The position numbers and the translations under genes are program-made. Shown piece by piece: positions 44,940 through 52,492 of a stretch of 64,000 nucleotides of DNA. Origin of the DNA: ZC4RG29 sp964521255. GTDB lineage: Bacteria > Bacteroidota > Bacteroidia > Cytophagales > Cyclobacteriaceae. The stretch spans positions 20,100 to 84,099 of the forward strand of contig CAZFRM010000019.1 of NCBI GenBank assembly GCA_964521255.1. The letters are read 5' to 3'. Numbering within the stretch: position 1 is the first letter of the stretch; each line of letters starts with the position of its first letter. Under the pieces are notes generated by a model. It saw only the letters and a program-made list of their open reading frames with translations, made no database searches and was not told the origin of the DNA.

Positions 44940-45698
44940 TTGTATAAAATTCCTGCCAAAACCCTTTTCATAGGTAAAAACTTAATTTACGTGCCAGAAT
45001 GTCATTCAACAAATGATTTGGCCGCTCAAATCATCACTCAGCCTTCTGGACTAGAGGGAACAATAATCGTTACGGATAATCAAACCAAAGGCCGTGGCCA
45101 GCGTGGAAATCAATGGTTGAGTGAGCCGGGAATGAATCTTACTTTTTCAATTATTTTAAAACCTGTCTTTATTTCTCCTCGTGATCAATTCTTCATCACA
45201 CGCGTAATTTCCCTGGCCGTCCATGATTTGCTCAAAGCATTGATCGAATGGCCAGCTTTTATCAAGTGGCCCAATGATTTGATGGTGAACGATAAAAAAA
45301 TCTGCGGAATACTTATTGAGAATCAGTTAAGGGGAAATGAGATCACGCACTCGGTTGTTGGTATTGGATTGAATGTTAACCAGGAAAATTTTAGTCTTCC
45401 ATCAGCTACATCATTAACTCAGATTACGAACAAGCAATACCATTTGCCTTCGCTGTTGGAATCCCTTCTTGAAAATATTGAAGCCCGGTATCTTGAATTG
45501 CGAAGTGGAAGACGAAAGGAATTGGAAGAAAATTTCCTTGGTGCCATGTATTGGCTTAATGAGTTGCATACATTTTCATCAAATGAAGAATTATTTCAGG
45601 GGAGCATTATCGGAGTGGACCCAATTGGCAAACTGTTGATTGATTTGAATGGCAAGGTGAGATCTTTTGATGTGAAAGAAATTGACTACGTATTGTAG
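44940..45698 (+). CDS. birA: Biotin-[acetyl-CoA-carboxylase] ligase
   Basis: Attaches biotin to carboxylase subunits. 252 residues, lacking the DNA-binding domain of E. coli BirA, so not a repressor. The start is TTG at 44940. The biotin site is CHSTNDLAAQIITQP, the catalytic loop is DNQTKGRGQRGNQWLSEPG, and IKWPNDLMVNDKKICGILIE covers the lysine and metal region. A short SH3-like C-terminal domain is present. Confidence 0.93.
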   Translation: MYKIPAKTLFIGKNLIYVPECHSTNDLAAQIITQPSGLEGTIIVTDNQTKGRGQRGNQWLSEPGMNLTFSIILKPVFISPRDQFFITRVISLAVHDLLKALIEWPAFIKWPNDLMVNDKKICGILIENQLRGNEITHSVVGIGLNVNQENFSLPSATSLTQITNKQYHLPSLLESLLENIEARYLELRSGRRKELEENFLGAMYWLNELHTFSSNEELFQGSIIGVDPIGKLLIDLNGKVRSFDVKEIDYVL

Positions 45699-45859
45699 AA
45701 TCATTAATGTTTTCAATATCTGTCAATTCAAAAAAAATATTTCGTTCGATTTTTTAATAACGAAATTTCAACTACATCCTTTACGATTTCGCTGGGACTG
45801 TAATGTGTGTTTGAAGAATGTCTGTCTAAGACAAGACAACATGAAACTCATCAGTGTAT

Positions 45860-45888
45860 TACCGTGATCTGTCAACCGTTATCCGTGA
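45860..45888. repeat. ATCTGTSAACCGTTATCCGT repeat near a stop codon
   Basis: The same roughly 27-base text (GTGATCTGTCAACCGTTATC and onward) occurs at 15609-15635, where it directly follows the flavin-reductase stop; here it is 10 bases beyond the DsbA-family stop. It may be a small dispersed repeat. Confidence 0.55.
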
Positions 45889-45898
45889 ACATCTTCTC

Positions 45899-46588
45899 CT
45901 AGCAATTTGCCTTATCCACATCACAAGCTTCACCACTTATCTCCAATTTGCCTCCGACTTCTTTCAAAGCTTTAACAAATGTTTCACTTGCCTGAGCTCC
46001 TGAAACGCCGTATTGATTGTCGATGATATAAAAGGGAACACCACGAATACCAAGACCCTGCAATTCTTTTTCGCGGTCACTGATTTTCGTTAATAATTCT
46101 TTATCCAGGATAACAGCACGAGATTTTTCTTTATCCAATCCAACGGAAACAGCAACTGAAATCAGGTTATCATCTTTAGATAAATCGATACCCGATGTAA
46201 AGTAAGCTTTGAAGAACGCCTCCGTCATTTCGAGTTGTTTGCCTTCTTCTTTGGCGAACTGAATCAGCGCATGAGCTTTTCTTGTGTTTGGAGAAATGAG
46301 TTGCCTGTTGAAGTTAAACGTTAAACCTTCCTGTGCAGCAACACCACTTGTCCGGCTCGTGATCAGGTTGTATTGTTCAACGCCACCGAATTTTTCTGAT
46401 AAGTATTCTTTTTGATTTAATCCTTCTGCCGGTGTATTTGGATTTAACTCGAAGGGATGATATTCAATTTCGAAATCGTATTCAGAAGAAAGTTGATCGA
46501 TGGCTTTTTCAAGTCTTCTCTTACCGATGTAACACCATGGGCATACCACATCCGACACAACATCGATCTTAATCAAAGGTCTATTCAT
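45899..46588 (-). CDS. DsbA family oxidoreductase (FrnE-like)
   Basis: A 229-residue thioredoxin-fold protein. The redox motif is CPWCYIGKRRLEKA at about 17-30 (CPWC), and the cis-Pro is in GIRGVPFYIIDNQYGVSGAQ. No signal peptide, so cytosolic, like FrnE/2-hydroxychromene-2-carboxylate isomerase relatives. Likely a disulfide oxidoreductase or isomerase; the substrate is unknown. Confidence 0.9.
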   Translation of the reverse strand: MNRPLIKIDVVSDVVCPWCYIGKRRLEKAIDQLSSEYDFEIEYHPFELNPNTPAEGLNQKEYLSEKFGGVEQYNLITSRTSGVAAQEGLTFNFNRQLISPNTRKAHALIQFAKEEGKQLEMTEAFFKAYFTSGIDLSKDDNLISVAVSVGLDKEKSRAVILDKELLTKISDREKELQGLGIRGVPFYIIDNQYGVSGAQASETFVKALKEVGGKLEISGEACDVDKANC

Positions 46589-46709
46589 TTCTGTTTTTGT
46601 TTAATTCAATGCTAAACAACAAGCTTATAATGAATAGTTCAAACAAAGATCATTAGCCCTTTCTATACGCTTATGACCAAAGTCCTTAGGTAATTTTAGC
46701 GCCTTATCG

Positions 46710-46717
46710 TACTTTTG
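46710..46717 (+). promoter_or_regulatory. Candidate -7 promoter box (TACTTTTG) of ahcY
   Basis: Matches TAnnTTTG. It lies 70 bases before the ahcY start and is separated from it by a REP-like palindrome. Confidence 0.45.
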
Positions 46718-46719
46718 AA

Positions 46720-46760
46720 GCCTGTCCGCCACGCCTGGACTTACCTGGCAGGCGGGCCTC
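46720..46760. repeat. REP-like palindrome in the ahcY 5' leader
   Basis: GCCTGTCCGCC pairs imperfectly with GGCAGGCGGGC. It belongs to the same group as the repeats at 20232-20276 and 10422-10446. It lies between the likely promoter and the start codon, so it would be transcribed. Confidence 0.7.
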
Positions 46761-46786
46761 AAAGTTGGTTTAAAAACTAAATTACC

Positions 46787-48094
46787 ATGACTGTAGACGA
46801 AAAATTGAAATTTAAAGTAAAAGACATCTCCCTGGCCGAATGGGGCAGGAAAGAGGTCACCCTCGCAGAGGCTGAAATGCCCGGATTAATGGCCATTCGT
46901 GAAGAATTTGGCCCCAAAAAAGCACTAAAAGGCGCCCGCATCGCAGGTTGTTTGCACATGACTATTCAAACAGCTGTGTTGATTGAAACGCTTATTGAAT
47001 TGGGCGCTGAAGTAAGCTGGTCCTCCTGCAACATTTTCTCAACACAAGATCATGCTGCCGCAGCCATTGCTGCCGCCGGTATTCCTGTATATGCCTGGAA
47101 AGGTATGAATGAACAAGAGTTTGATTGGTGTATTGAGCAAACCCTGCATGCATTTAAGGATGGCAAACCATTGAACATGATTCTTGATGATGGTGGCGAC
47201 CTTACTAACATGGTATTGGATCGTTATCCTGAACTGGTTCCTGGCATTCGTGGTATCTCGGAAGAAACAACAACCGGAGTTCATCGTCTTATTGAACGCA
47301 TGAACAATGGCAAACTTCCTCTTCCTGCCATTAACATAAATGACTCTGTAACAAAATCTAAGTTTGATAATAAATACGGTTGCAAAGAATCACTGGTAGA
47401 TGCTATTCGCAGAGCTACTGATGTGATGATTGCAGGTAAAGTAGCAGTTGTTGCCGGCTATGGTGATGTGGGTAAAGGTTCTGCCGCTTCTTTACGTGGA
47501 GCAGGTGCACGTGTAATTGTAACCGAGATTGATCCAATCTGCGCATTACAAGCTGCTATGGACGGATACGCGGTGAAGAAGCTTGAAACAGCTGTTGCTG
47601 AAGCTGATATTGTAGTAACCGCTACCGGTAACTGCGACATAGTAACCAGTAGCCACTTTGAGAAAATGAAAGACAAGGCTATTGTTTGTAACATTGGCCA
47701 CTTTGATAATGAAATTGATGTAGCGTGGCTGCGTAACAACGGTTCCTGGGATACAGTAAAACCTCAGGTTGATCTTGTTACCCTTAAGAGCGGAAGACAA
47801 GTGATCCTTCTGGCTGAAGGCCGCCTTGTAAATCTCGGCTGTGCTACCGGTCACCCTTCTTTTGTGATGTCAAACTCTTTCTCCAACCAGACCATCGCCC
47901 AACTTGAACTTTGGAATCATGCTGACAAGTATGAGAACAAAGTATACATGCTGCCGAAACACCTGGATGAAAAAGTAGCACGCTTGCATTTGAAGAAGAT
48001 CGGTGTTGAGCTAGAGATACTAAATGACAAACAAGCGAAGTACATCGGCGTGAAAGCGGAAGGACCGTTTAAGCCGGAGTATTATAGATACTAG
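46787..48094 (+). CDS. ahcY: Adenosylhomocysteinase
   Basis: Cleaves S-adenosylhomocysteine to adenosine and homocysteine, recycling the product of methyl transfers. 435 residues, tetrameric, NAD-bound. The Rossmann motif is VVAGYGDVGKGSAASLRGAG at about 225-244, catalytic residues lie in DSVTKSKFDNKYGC and the usual HPSFVMSNSFSNQ and C-terminal KPEYYRY are present. The TAG stop is immediately followed by GCCTCACCC, the start of a repeat. Confidence 0.97.
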   Translation: MTVDEKLKFKVKDISLAEWGRKEVTLAEAEMPGLMAIREEFGPKKALKGARIAGCLHMTIQTAVLIETLIELGAEVSWSSCNIFSTQDHAAAAIAAAGIPVYAWKGMNEQEFDWCIEQTLHAFKDGKPLNMILDDGGDLTNMVLDRYPELVPGIRGISEETTTGVHRLIERMNNGKLPLPAININDSVTKSKFDNKYGCKESLVDAIRRATDVMIAGKVAVVAGYGDVGKGSAASLRGAGARVIVTEIDPICALQAAMDGYAVKKLETAVAEADIVVTATGNCDIVTSSHFEKMKDKAIVCNIGHFDNEIDVAWLRNNGSWDTVKPQVDLVTLKSGRQVILLAEGRLVNLGCATGHPSFVMSNSFSNQTIAQLELWNHADKYENKVYMLPKHLDEKVARLHLKKIGVELEILNDKQAKYIGVKAEGPFKPEYYRY

Positions 48095-48136
48095 GCCTCA
48101 CCCTAAGTCCCTCTCCAAAAGGAGAGGGACTTGAGG
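48095..48136. repeat. GCCTCACCC / CTCTCC-GGAGAG mini-hairpin repeat, directly at the ahcY stop
   Basis: Starts on the base after the ahcY stop codon, and forms AGTCCCTCTCC / GGAGAGGGACT. The same core is in the elements at 29377-29470 and 62566-62713. May serve as a terminator-like hairpin. Confidence 0.75.
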
Positions 48137-48223
48137 AGCAATAAATAGATTGTTGTAAACTATTTTACTCTGTTGTCCTGAAACTGTTAACAAACATTTC
48201 TCTCTGCTTGCAAACATGAGAGG

Positions 48224-48244
48224 ACCCGGAGCGAACCTCCGGGT
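48224..48244 (+). terminator. Hairpin, possible ahcY terminator
   Basis: ACCCGGAG / CTCCGGGT with a 5-base loop followed by TATTTATG, a weak T-tract. The gene-free stretch 48137-48464 otherwise holds degenerate GGATTA/CCAGGATT text (48250-48318) like the inverted repeats of the GxxExxY element. Confidence 0.5.
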
Positions 48245-48464
48245 TATTTATGACCGGGATATAACGGATTAAAGGATGGCCAGGATTGATTATTGGATTA
48301 TAAAAGGATTTGAGGAATGCAATGATGAAATTCAATCCTTTGTTTTAAATCTTAACTCTAATCCATTTTCTGGCTTGTAAATTGCCTTTGTCGTATTCAT
48401 ATTTTAAATCGTAGTCTCTTTTTGCTTTAAGCTTTACGCTTTTTGCTTATTTTTAATACAATCC

Positions 48465-48734
48465 ATGAAAATTGCAGCTGTTCTATTTTGTTTGAGTTTG
48501 TTCTTCACCGCTCACACTACGCGCCAGGATGACCATATTCAATTTGTATGCAAGCGAAAACAAATGTCCACCAACCGATGTCATTATAACTTCAAAGTGG
48601 ATGGTGCGAAGTTTCGCTACATTGACATTGGCTGCAAGTTTAAAAAGAACGAAGACGTCATTAAGAAAGTGAAGTCGGGTGATTTGGCGTTGGCGAAGGA
48701 TTGGGAGATTGAGTGTGGGGGAGGGGAGAAGTAG
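48465..48734 (+). CDS. Small exported protein, unknown
   Basis: An 89-residue protein with a signal peptide at about 1-18 (MKIAAVLFCLSLFFTAHT) and two or more cysteines (VCKRKQMSTNRCHYNFKVDG, then DIGCKFK). No recognisable domain. Its TAG stop is in the first heptamer of the adjacent satellite, so the C-terminus may have been changed by it. Confidence 0.6.
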   Translation: MKIAAVLFCLSLFFTAHTTRQDDHIQFVCKRKQMSTNRCHYNFKVDGAKFRYIDIGCKFKKNEDVIKKVKSGDLALAKDWEIECGGGEK

Positions 48735-48880
48735 GCAGTTGGCAGTAGGCAGTAGGCAGTAGGCAAATGGGCAGTAGGCAAACTGTCTATCAAAAAAGTA
48801 GGCGGTGGGCAAAATGGGCAGTAGGCAAAACTGGACTATCAAAAAAAAGTAGGCAGTAGGCAAGTGCAGTAGGCAAAACT
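48731..48880. repeat. Heptanucleotide satellite, interrupted
   Basis: GTAGGCA-type heptamers as at 15425-15562, broken by ACTGTCTATCAAAAAAGTAG and ACTGGACTATCAAAAAAAAG. It lies between the 89-residue gene and the broken cas1 end, and may mark the deletion that removed the rest of the cas operon. Confidence 0.85.
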
Positions 48881-48916
48881 GGTGGGATAAAATAAATTCA
48901 CTTACGCATAAAGCCG

Positions 48917-49396
48917 TTACTCATCGGCCAAAGCATGTTTTACCTTACTTTGATAAGGGCCAAATGATTCAATGATACTGATCTGCTGTTCCAGATCTTT
49001 TTCGCGCTTGTGATAGTACCGCAGATTTTTCAACATGTTGAAAGCCGCGCCTTCAACAAACTTTTGGGCTATGCTTATCCGTCGTGCAGGACGAGTATAG
49101 TGATCAACCTGGTTCACAATCATCTTACCGGCCAGCAGATATTCCTTAGGGTAGAAGGAGCCTGAATAATGTTCGTAATAATCAAAGAAGTGTACACTAA
49201 TATGTTGCTTGCCCATGAAATTATAAAGAGCGCTATTGGCATCAAGACTTCCGAATACGTAAAGATCAGCAACACTTTCTACGGGAATGAATTTTGGTTG
49301 TCCTTCATTTCCATCTTCATCCTGTGGAGTGAATTTCAACGTATTGTCCTGGCGACTCAGGCGACCGGGATTGAACAGGTAGTAGCTTTTTTTCAT
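48917..49396 (-). pseudogene. cas1: Truncated cas1 (CRISPR adaptation integrase), type I-B-like
   Basis: The first 159 residues of Cas1: SYYLFNPGRLSRQDNTLKF, DLYVFGSLDANSALYNFMGK, YEHYSGSFYPKEYLLAGKM and IAQKFVEGAAFNMLKNLRYY match the N-terminal domain and the beginning of the helical domain. The frame ends at KVKHALADE, just before the segment holding the catalytic Glu; the His and Asp are also lost. Full Cas1 is about 330 residues. No cas2 and no CRISPR array follow. Spacer integration by this protein is impossible. Confidence 0.88.
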
Positions 49397-49439
49397 TGTC
49401 TGAACCGGGATTCGTGGGATTTATGGATTACCAGGATTA
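49397..49439. repeat. Left 43-bp inverted repeat of the GxxExxY element
   Basis: Begins TGTCTGAACCGGGATTCGTG and matches the complement of 50002-50044 at 40 of 43 positions. Its outer end abuts the cas1 start codon; its inner end contains the stop codon of the GxxExxY gene. Confidence 0.93.
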
Positions 49440-49916
49440 GGACTTCGTATCTTCAGATGGTTTGTACTTTTTATTGATGAGTCTTTTGAATTGCAGGCTG
49501 CGTGAACCGAAGTTGATCAGGAGGCCTGTCTGCATGTTGAATGCTTCCAGGTAATTTAATGCCTGGGCGAGGTGCACGTCTTCCAGTTGAATGAGTGCTT
49601 TAAGCTCGACCATGACCTTGCCTTCAACAAAGAAGTCCACTCTTCGTGTACCGATGGCTATTTCCTTGTAATAAACCGGCATCTCAGCTTCGCGGTGATA
49701 GGCAATATTTCTTTTTTCCATTTCAATAGCCAGGGCCCGTTGATAGATAAGTTCTTGGAATCCATTACCCAGAATGCTATGCACTTCCATGGCACTACCG
49801 ATAATGCTGTGTGTGAGATCGGAATGCATGAGGTCAGAACCGGGATTCGTCGGATTACGGGATTTGCCGGGATTATTAATAGATGGATTGTTGTTTGTAT
49901 TTGAGAGGTTTTCCAT
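49437..49916 (-). CDS. GxxExxY protein (PD-(D/E)XK nuclease superfamily)
   Basis: About 159 residues from the ATG at 49916 (MENLSNTNNN); an ATG at 49943 is possible. The family motif GFQELIY is at about 49-55 after SIIGSAMEVHSILGNG, and the nuclease-like core VDFFVEGKVMVELKA gives D and E-x-K at about 92-105. The function of GxxExxY proteins is not established. The gene lies wholly between two 43-bp inverted repeats that separate cas4 from cas1, and its asparagine/proline-rich N-terminus is encoded by a third repeat copy. Confidence 0.88.
   Translation of the reverse strand: MENLSNTNNNPSINNPGKSRNPTNPGSDLMHSDLTHSIIGSAMEVHSILGNGFQELIYQRALAIEMEKRNIAYHREAEMPVYYKEIAIGTRRVDFFVEGKVMVELKALIQLEDVHLAQALNYLEAFNMQTGLLINFGSRSLQFKRLINKKYKPSEDTKS
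49833..49878. repeat. Internal third copy of the GxxExxY-element repeat
   Basis: GTCAGAACCGGGATTCGTCG and onward resembles the left inverted repeat, in the same orientation, but is more diverged. Read on the minus strand it encodes NNPGKSRNPTNPGSD near the protein start. Confidence 0.8.
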
Positions 49917-50001
49917 AACGGTGATTATTTTGTTTGTGTTCAATGTTAATTATGGTTGTTCATTTTATTTTTCTACCTGTGCTCTATGTTTGTCTGAAGT
50001 T

Positions 50002-50044
50002 TAATCCCGGCAATCCATTAATCCCACGAATCCCGGTTCAGACA
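50002..50044. repeat. Right 43-bp inverted repeat of the GxxExxY element
   Basis: Complement of the left repeat with three mismatches. It ends one base from the TAA stop codon of cas4. Confidence 0.93.
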
Positions 50045-50045
50045 T

Positions 50046-50552
50046 TTACTCAGACGAATAACAAAAATCATAATAACTACACCGCTGGCATATCTTTGCA
50101 TGGATCACATCCGGGCATTGGCTTGCGTTGATAATATCGCCGACTTCCTTTTCCCATTGCGCAATTTCATCTACCTCCTGCGATGTGAGGGATGCTACTT
50201 CCTGCCGTTCCCTGAGCTTGGGGTACTCGATCAATCCAGTGGCCCCTTCAACGCCTTTTTGCATGAGTTTGTACAGGTAGTATTTAACCTGGGCTACATG
50301 CGCCGTTTCAACTTTGTTTGATTTTTTTACTTCATGCACCACTTTATTTTTTGCATCATAGAAATCGATCTTCACACCGTCAATTTCTATTTCAGTGAAT
50401 TTTGCTGCACGGTCGGTGTAAGTGGTTTCATCGATGAGCTTTCCTTCGGCTACCAGATCTGAGGTATGTTCCATGTTGATGCCGTTGGCAAAGAGCCAGA
50501 GTTTGCGGCGACAGGTGTGGAGGTAGGCGATATGGGTGGCGGTGATTTGCAT
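50046..50552 (-). CDS. cas4: CRISPR-associated protein Cas4
   Basis: A 168-residue RecB-like nuclease that trims prespacers and selects PAM during adaptation. Intact: first cysteine in YLHTCRRKLWLF (about 14), the catalytic core IDFYDAKNKVVHEVKKSNK with D and E-x-K, QVKYYLYKL, and the C-terminal iron-sulfur cysteines in CPDVIHAKICQRCSYYDFC. It follows an unknown gene by 6 bases. Without working cas1/cas2 it has no adaptation partner here. Confidence 0.94.
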   Translation of the reverse strand: MQITATHIAYLHTCRRKLWLFANGINMEHTSDLVAEGKLIDETTYTDRAAKFTEIEIDGVKIDFYDAKNKVVHEVKKSNKVETAHVAQVKYYLYKLMQKGVEGATGLIEYPKLRERQEVASLTSQEVDEIAQWEKEVGDIINASQCPDVIHAKICQRCSYYDFCYSSE

Positions 50553-50558
50553 TTAAAA

Positions 50559-51224
50559 TCAGGGGCTATGTTTCCACCAATCGTCACTTTCGTCATCCTC
50601 ATCATCAAACCCATAATTGTATGAGTTTCCGTTTTCATCATCGTAATTGGCATCAAGGTGATAAGGATAGTATTTTAACCAGTCATTGCCGTATTTCTTT
50701 TTCAGGTGCTGAATTTCCATTTCAAGCGCACGCGCACGTTCTTCTTCATGAGATAATGTTTCATCGCTAAAGCCTGAAAAAAGCGCTGCATAAAAAGCGC
50801 ACTGGCAATATTTACCCAATGAACACTTACCATGTTCTGTTCCTGCTTTGCATACTTCGAAGAATCCGTAATGCCATTGCTTTACTTTTGCCTGCTGATC
50901 GAAATTATCGCGAAGCGCTGCATACTGAATTCGTTCGGGTGCTTCTGTCTGCAGCACAAACGACCAGTTATAAGCATTGAGCATTTTCTTCAGGGCGCTC
51001 AGTAGCTCGTGCAACTGGTCATCCGAAAGCATTTCGTGCGGGGGCAATTGTTCTTTGCGTATACCTGTCCATTCCTCAAGGTCGCGCACCGGCGCGCTAC
51101 GTTCTTCCTCTTCAGGCGAAACCCAGTCATGTATGTTCACCTCCTCTTGTTTCACGAATGGCCAGCTTACGTTTTCAGTAGCGTATGTGATGTCGGAGAG
51201 GAGATGGGTGAGGTAGTGGTGCAT
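50559..51224 (-). CDS. Unknown protein in the cas operon
   Basis: A 221-residue acidic protein immediately upstream of cas4. Visible features: DWVSPEEEERSAPVRDLEEW near residue 32, DQLHELLSALKKMLNAYNW at about 68-86, a cysteine cluster CKAGTEHGKCSLGKYCQC at about 129-146, and a very acidic tail rich in Asp and Tyr. No known domain. The cysteines could bind metal. Spacing says it is co-transcribed with cas4; a CRISPR role is only an inference. Confidence 0.72.
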   Translation of the reverse strand: MHHYLTHLLSDITYATENVSWPFVKQEEVNIHDWVSPEEEERSAPVRDLEEWTGIRKEQLPPHEMLSDDQLHELLSALKKMLNAYNWSFVLQTEAPERIQYAALRDNFDQQAKVKQWHYGFFEVCKAGTEHGKCSLGKYCQCAFYAALFSGFSDETLSHEEERARALEMEIQHLKKKYGNDWLKYYPYHLDANYDDENGNSYNYGFDDEDDESDDWWKHSP

Positions 51225-51441
51225 GGGAGTAGTAGTTACAACATTCTATCTTCTATTGATTCATTCTTTTTTTATACCCAGTTTTTCCATAGAGAATGTC
51301 ATTAGTTACAATTACATTTCTTTTTTCATCTTTTTTATAGCTTGTACCGATTAACTCGTAGAAATAAACTTGAACCAATAGTTAATTCGCTTCAATGAAC
51401 AGTTTTTCTCAATATAAATCACATCCGCATCCATTATCATA

Positions 51442-51558
51442 TCAATCCTGTCCAAGCTTTCTGATAAGTTCTTCCTTCGTCCAATATGCTTTGCTTCTGT
51501 TGGTAAGACACTGATTAATAATTCGGAAACGAATCAGAGCGTTTTTGTTAAAAGGCAT
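51442..51558 (-). pseudogene. N-terminal fragment of a WYL/HTH-type regulator
   Basis: A 38-codon ORF, MPFNKNALIRFRIINQCL then NRSKAYWTKEELIRKLGQD and a stop. This is the opening of Bacteroidota WYL-domain regulators (MPxNKNALIRYK, CLxNR, WTxEEL). The helix-turn-helix continuation and WYL domain are gone. Such regulators often sit upstream of cas operons. Confidence 0.55.
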
Positions 51559-51870
51559 GGCAGATAACGGTTATGGCTATTGGCCTTTAAGTTAGTAAAA
51601 AAGGTCTAACCGCCTGAGGTCTGAGGAATCGTTCGAACATTTTTCCTTAAACGTATTCCCTCATTTTTCTGCCATCGTAGAACTCCTTCTCCACTTTTGA
51701 TACACAATTTGTAGAATCATTCAGCAGAAAATTTCTTTGTGGCAATATCCTGTTTTTTTTAACGAGCTGTAACACAACCCATTAGCTAATCTTACACTTT
51801 AGGCACAGGATTCGTTCATAGCATAACAAAACGAAAATAAATTATTGTCTAACTAAACTTTATTAAAATC
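51559..51870. other. 312-bp gene-free region
   Basis: AT-rich with no repeats or genes I can recognise. It must hold the promoter of the PepSY-like gene. A loosely sigma-54-like AGGCACAGGATTCG is at 51801-51814 but departs from consensus at several positions. Confidence 0.4.
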
Positions 51871-52170
51871 ATGAAAAAAGTATTGTTTGCCCTTTTGGCT
51901 TTTTTGGTAAGCGCGTCTGTTGTTAGCGCTACAACCGTTTCTACAAATGACAATTCATCTATCGTAAATACTATCGATGAAAAAGTACAGATCAAACCAG
52001 AAGAGCTTCCTGAAGCTGTTAAGACGGCTCTAGCTGCTCCTGATTATACAGGATGGCAAATCAGCGCAGCTTATAAGCTGACCGAATCGGATATCTATGA
52101 AGTAGAACTGAAGAATGGTGATGAAGTAACTGCCGTTAGATTTGACAAAGACGGTAATAGAGTAGAATAA
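51871..52170 (+). CDS. Small secreted PepSY-like protein
   Basis: A 99-residue protein with a signal peptide at about 1-20 (VLFALLAFLVSASVVSA). The mature part, KPEELPEAVKTALAAPDYTG then YEVELKNGDEVTAVRFDKDG, has the short alpha/beta pattern of PepSY-like/BLIP-like periplasmic proteins, common in Bacteroidota. Function unknown. It is a single gene with its own terminator, next to a sigma-54 regulator. Confidence 0.78.
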   Translation: MKKVLFALLAFLVSASVVSATTVSTNDNSSIVNTIDEKVQIKPEELPEAVKTALAAPDYTGWQISAAYKLTESDIYEVELKNGDEVTAVRFDKDGNRVE

Positions 52171-52238
52171 TCATCAAGCTTAATCGGCTGAGCTTGGATT
52201 ATAAACCAGAATCAGCCCATCAAACCTTAATTACCCCA

Positions 52239-52270
52239 AACCCTTCTCCCTGAAAAGAGAAGGGTTTTTT
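52239..52270 (+). terminator. Rho-independent terminator
   Basis: AACCCTTCTC / GAGAAGGGTT 10-bp stem with an 8-base loop and TTTTTT, after the PepSY-like gene. The rest of 52271-52492 shows nothing more than a T-rich promoter region. Confidence 0.88.
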
Positions 52271-52492
52271 AGTTAATGCCTGAATCCATTTTCATTTTCC
52301 TTTTCTTTTTGTTGAACCTGCTTACGGACTTACTGACTTTCGCTCTTTCGGACTCTTTACTTAATATCGGATACCGGTTCTTCATCGTTAATTCAAGGTG
52401 TGGTTACTAATAATCCCTAAAACAGTGCTTTCAAGGAAAGTGGGAAGGATATTCCGACTTTCTTTTCTATTTTTCAGGGAGAATATTCCCCT

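Noticed and set aside
46720..46760. SAH or SAM riboswitch before ahcY
   Set aside because: The structure is a simple palindrome shared with other intergenic REPs and lacks a riboswitch core.
48731..48880. Possible CRISPR array near cas1
   Set aside because: The units are 7-base heptamers without spacers of regular length; it is a satellite, not repeat-spacer DNA.
51801..51814. Sigma-54-like AGGCACAGGATTCG before the PepSY-like gene
   Set aside because: The first base of -24 and most of -12 do not match; the candidate at 59039 is much better.
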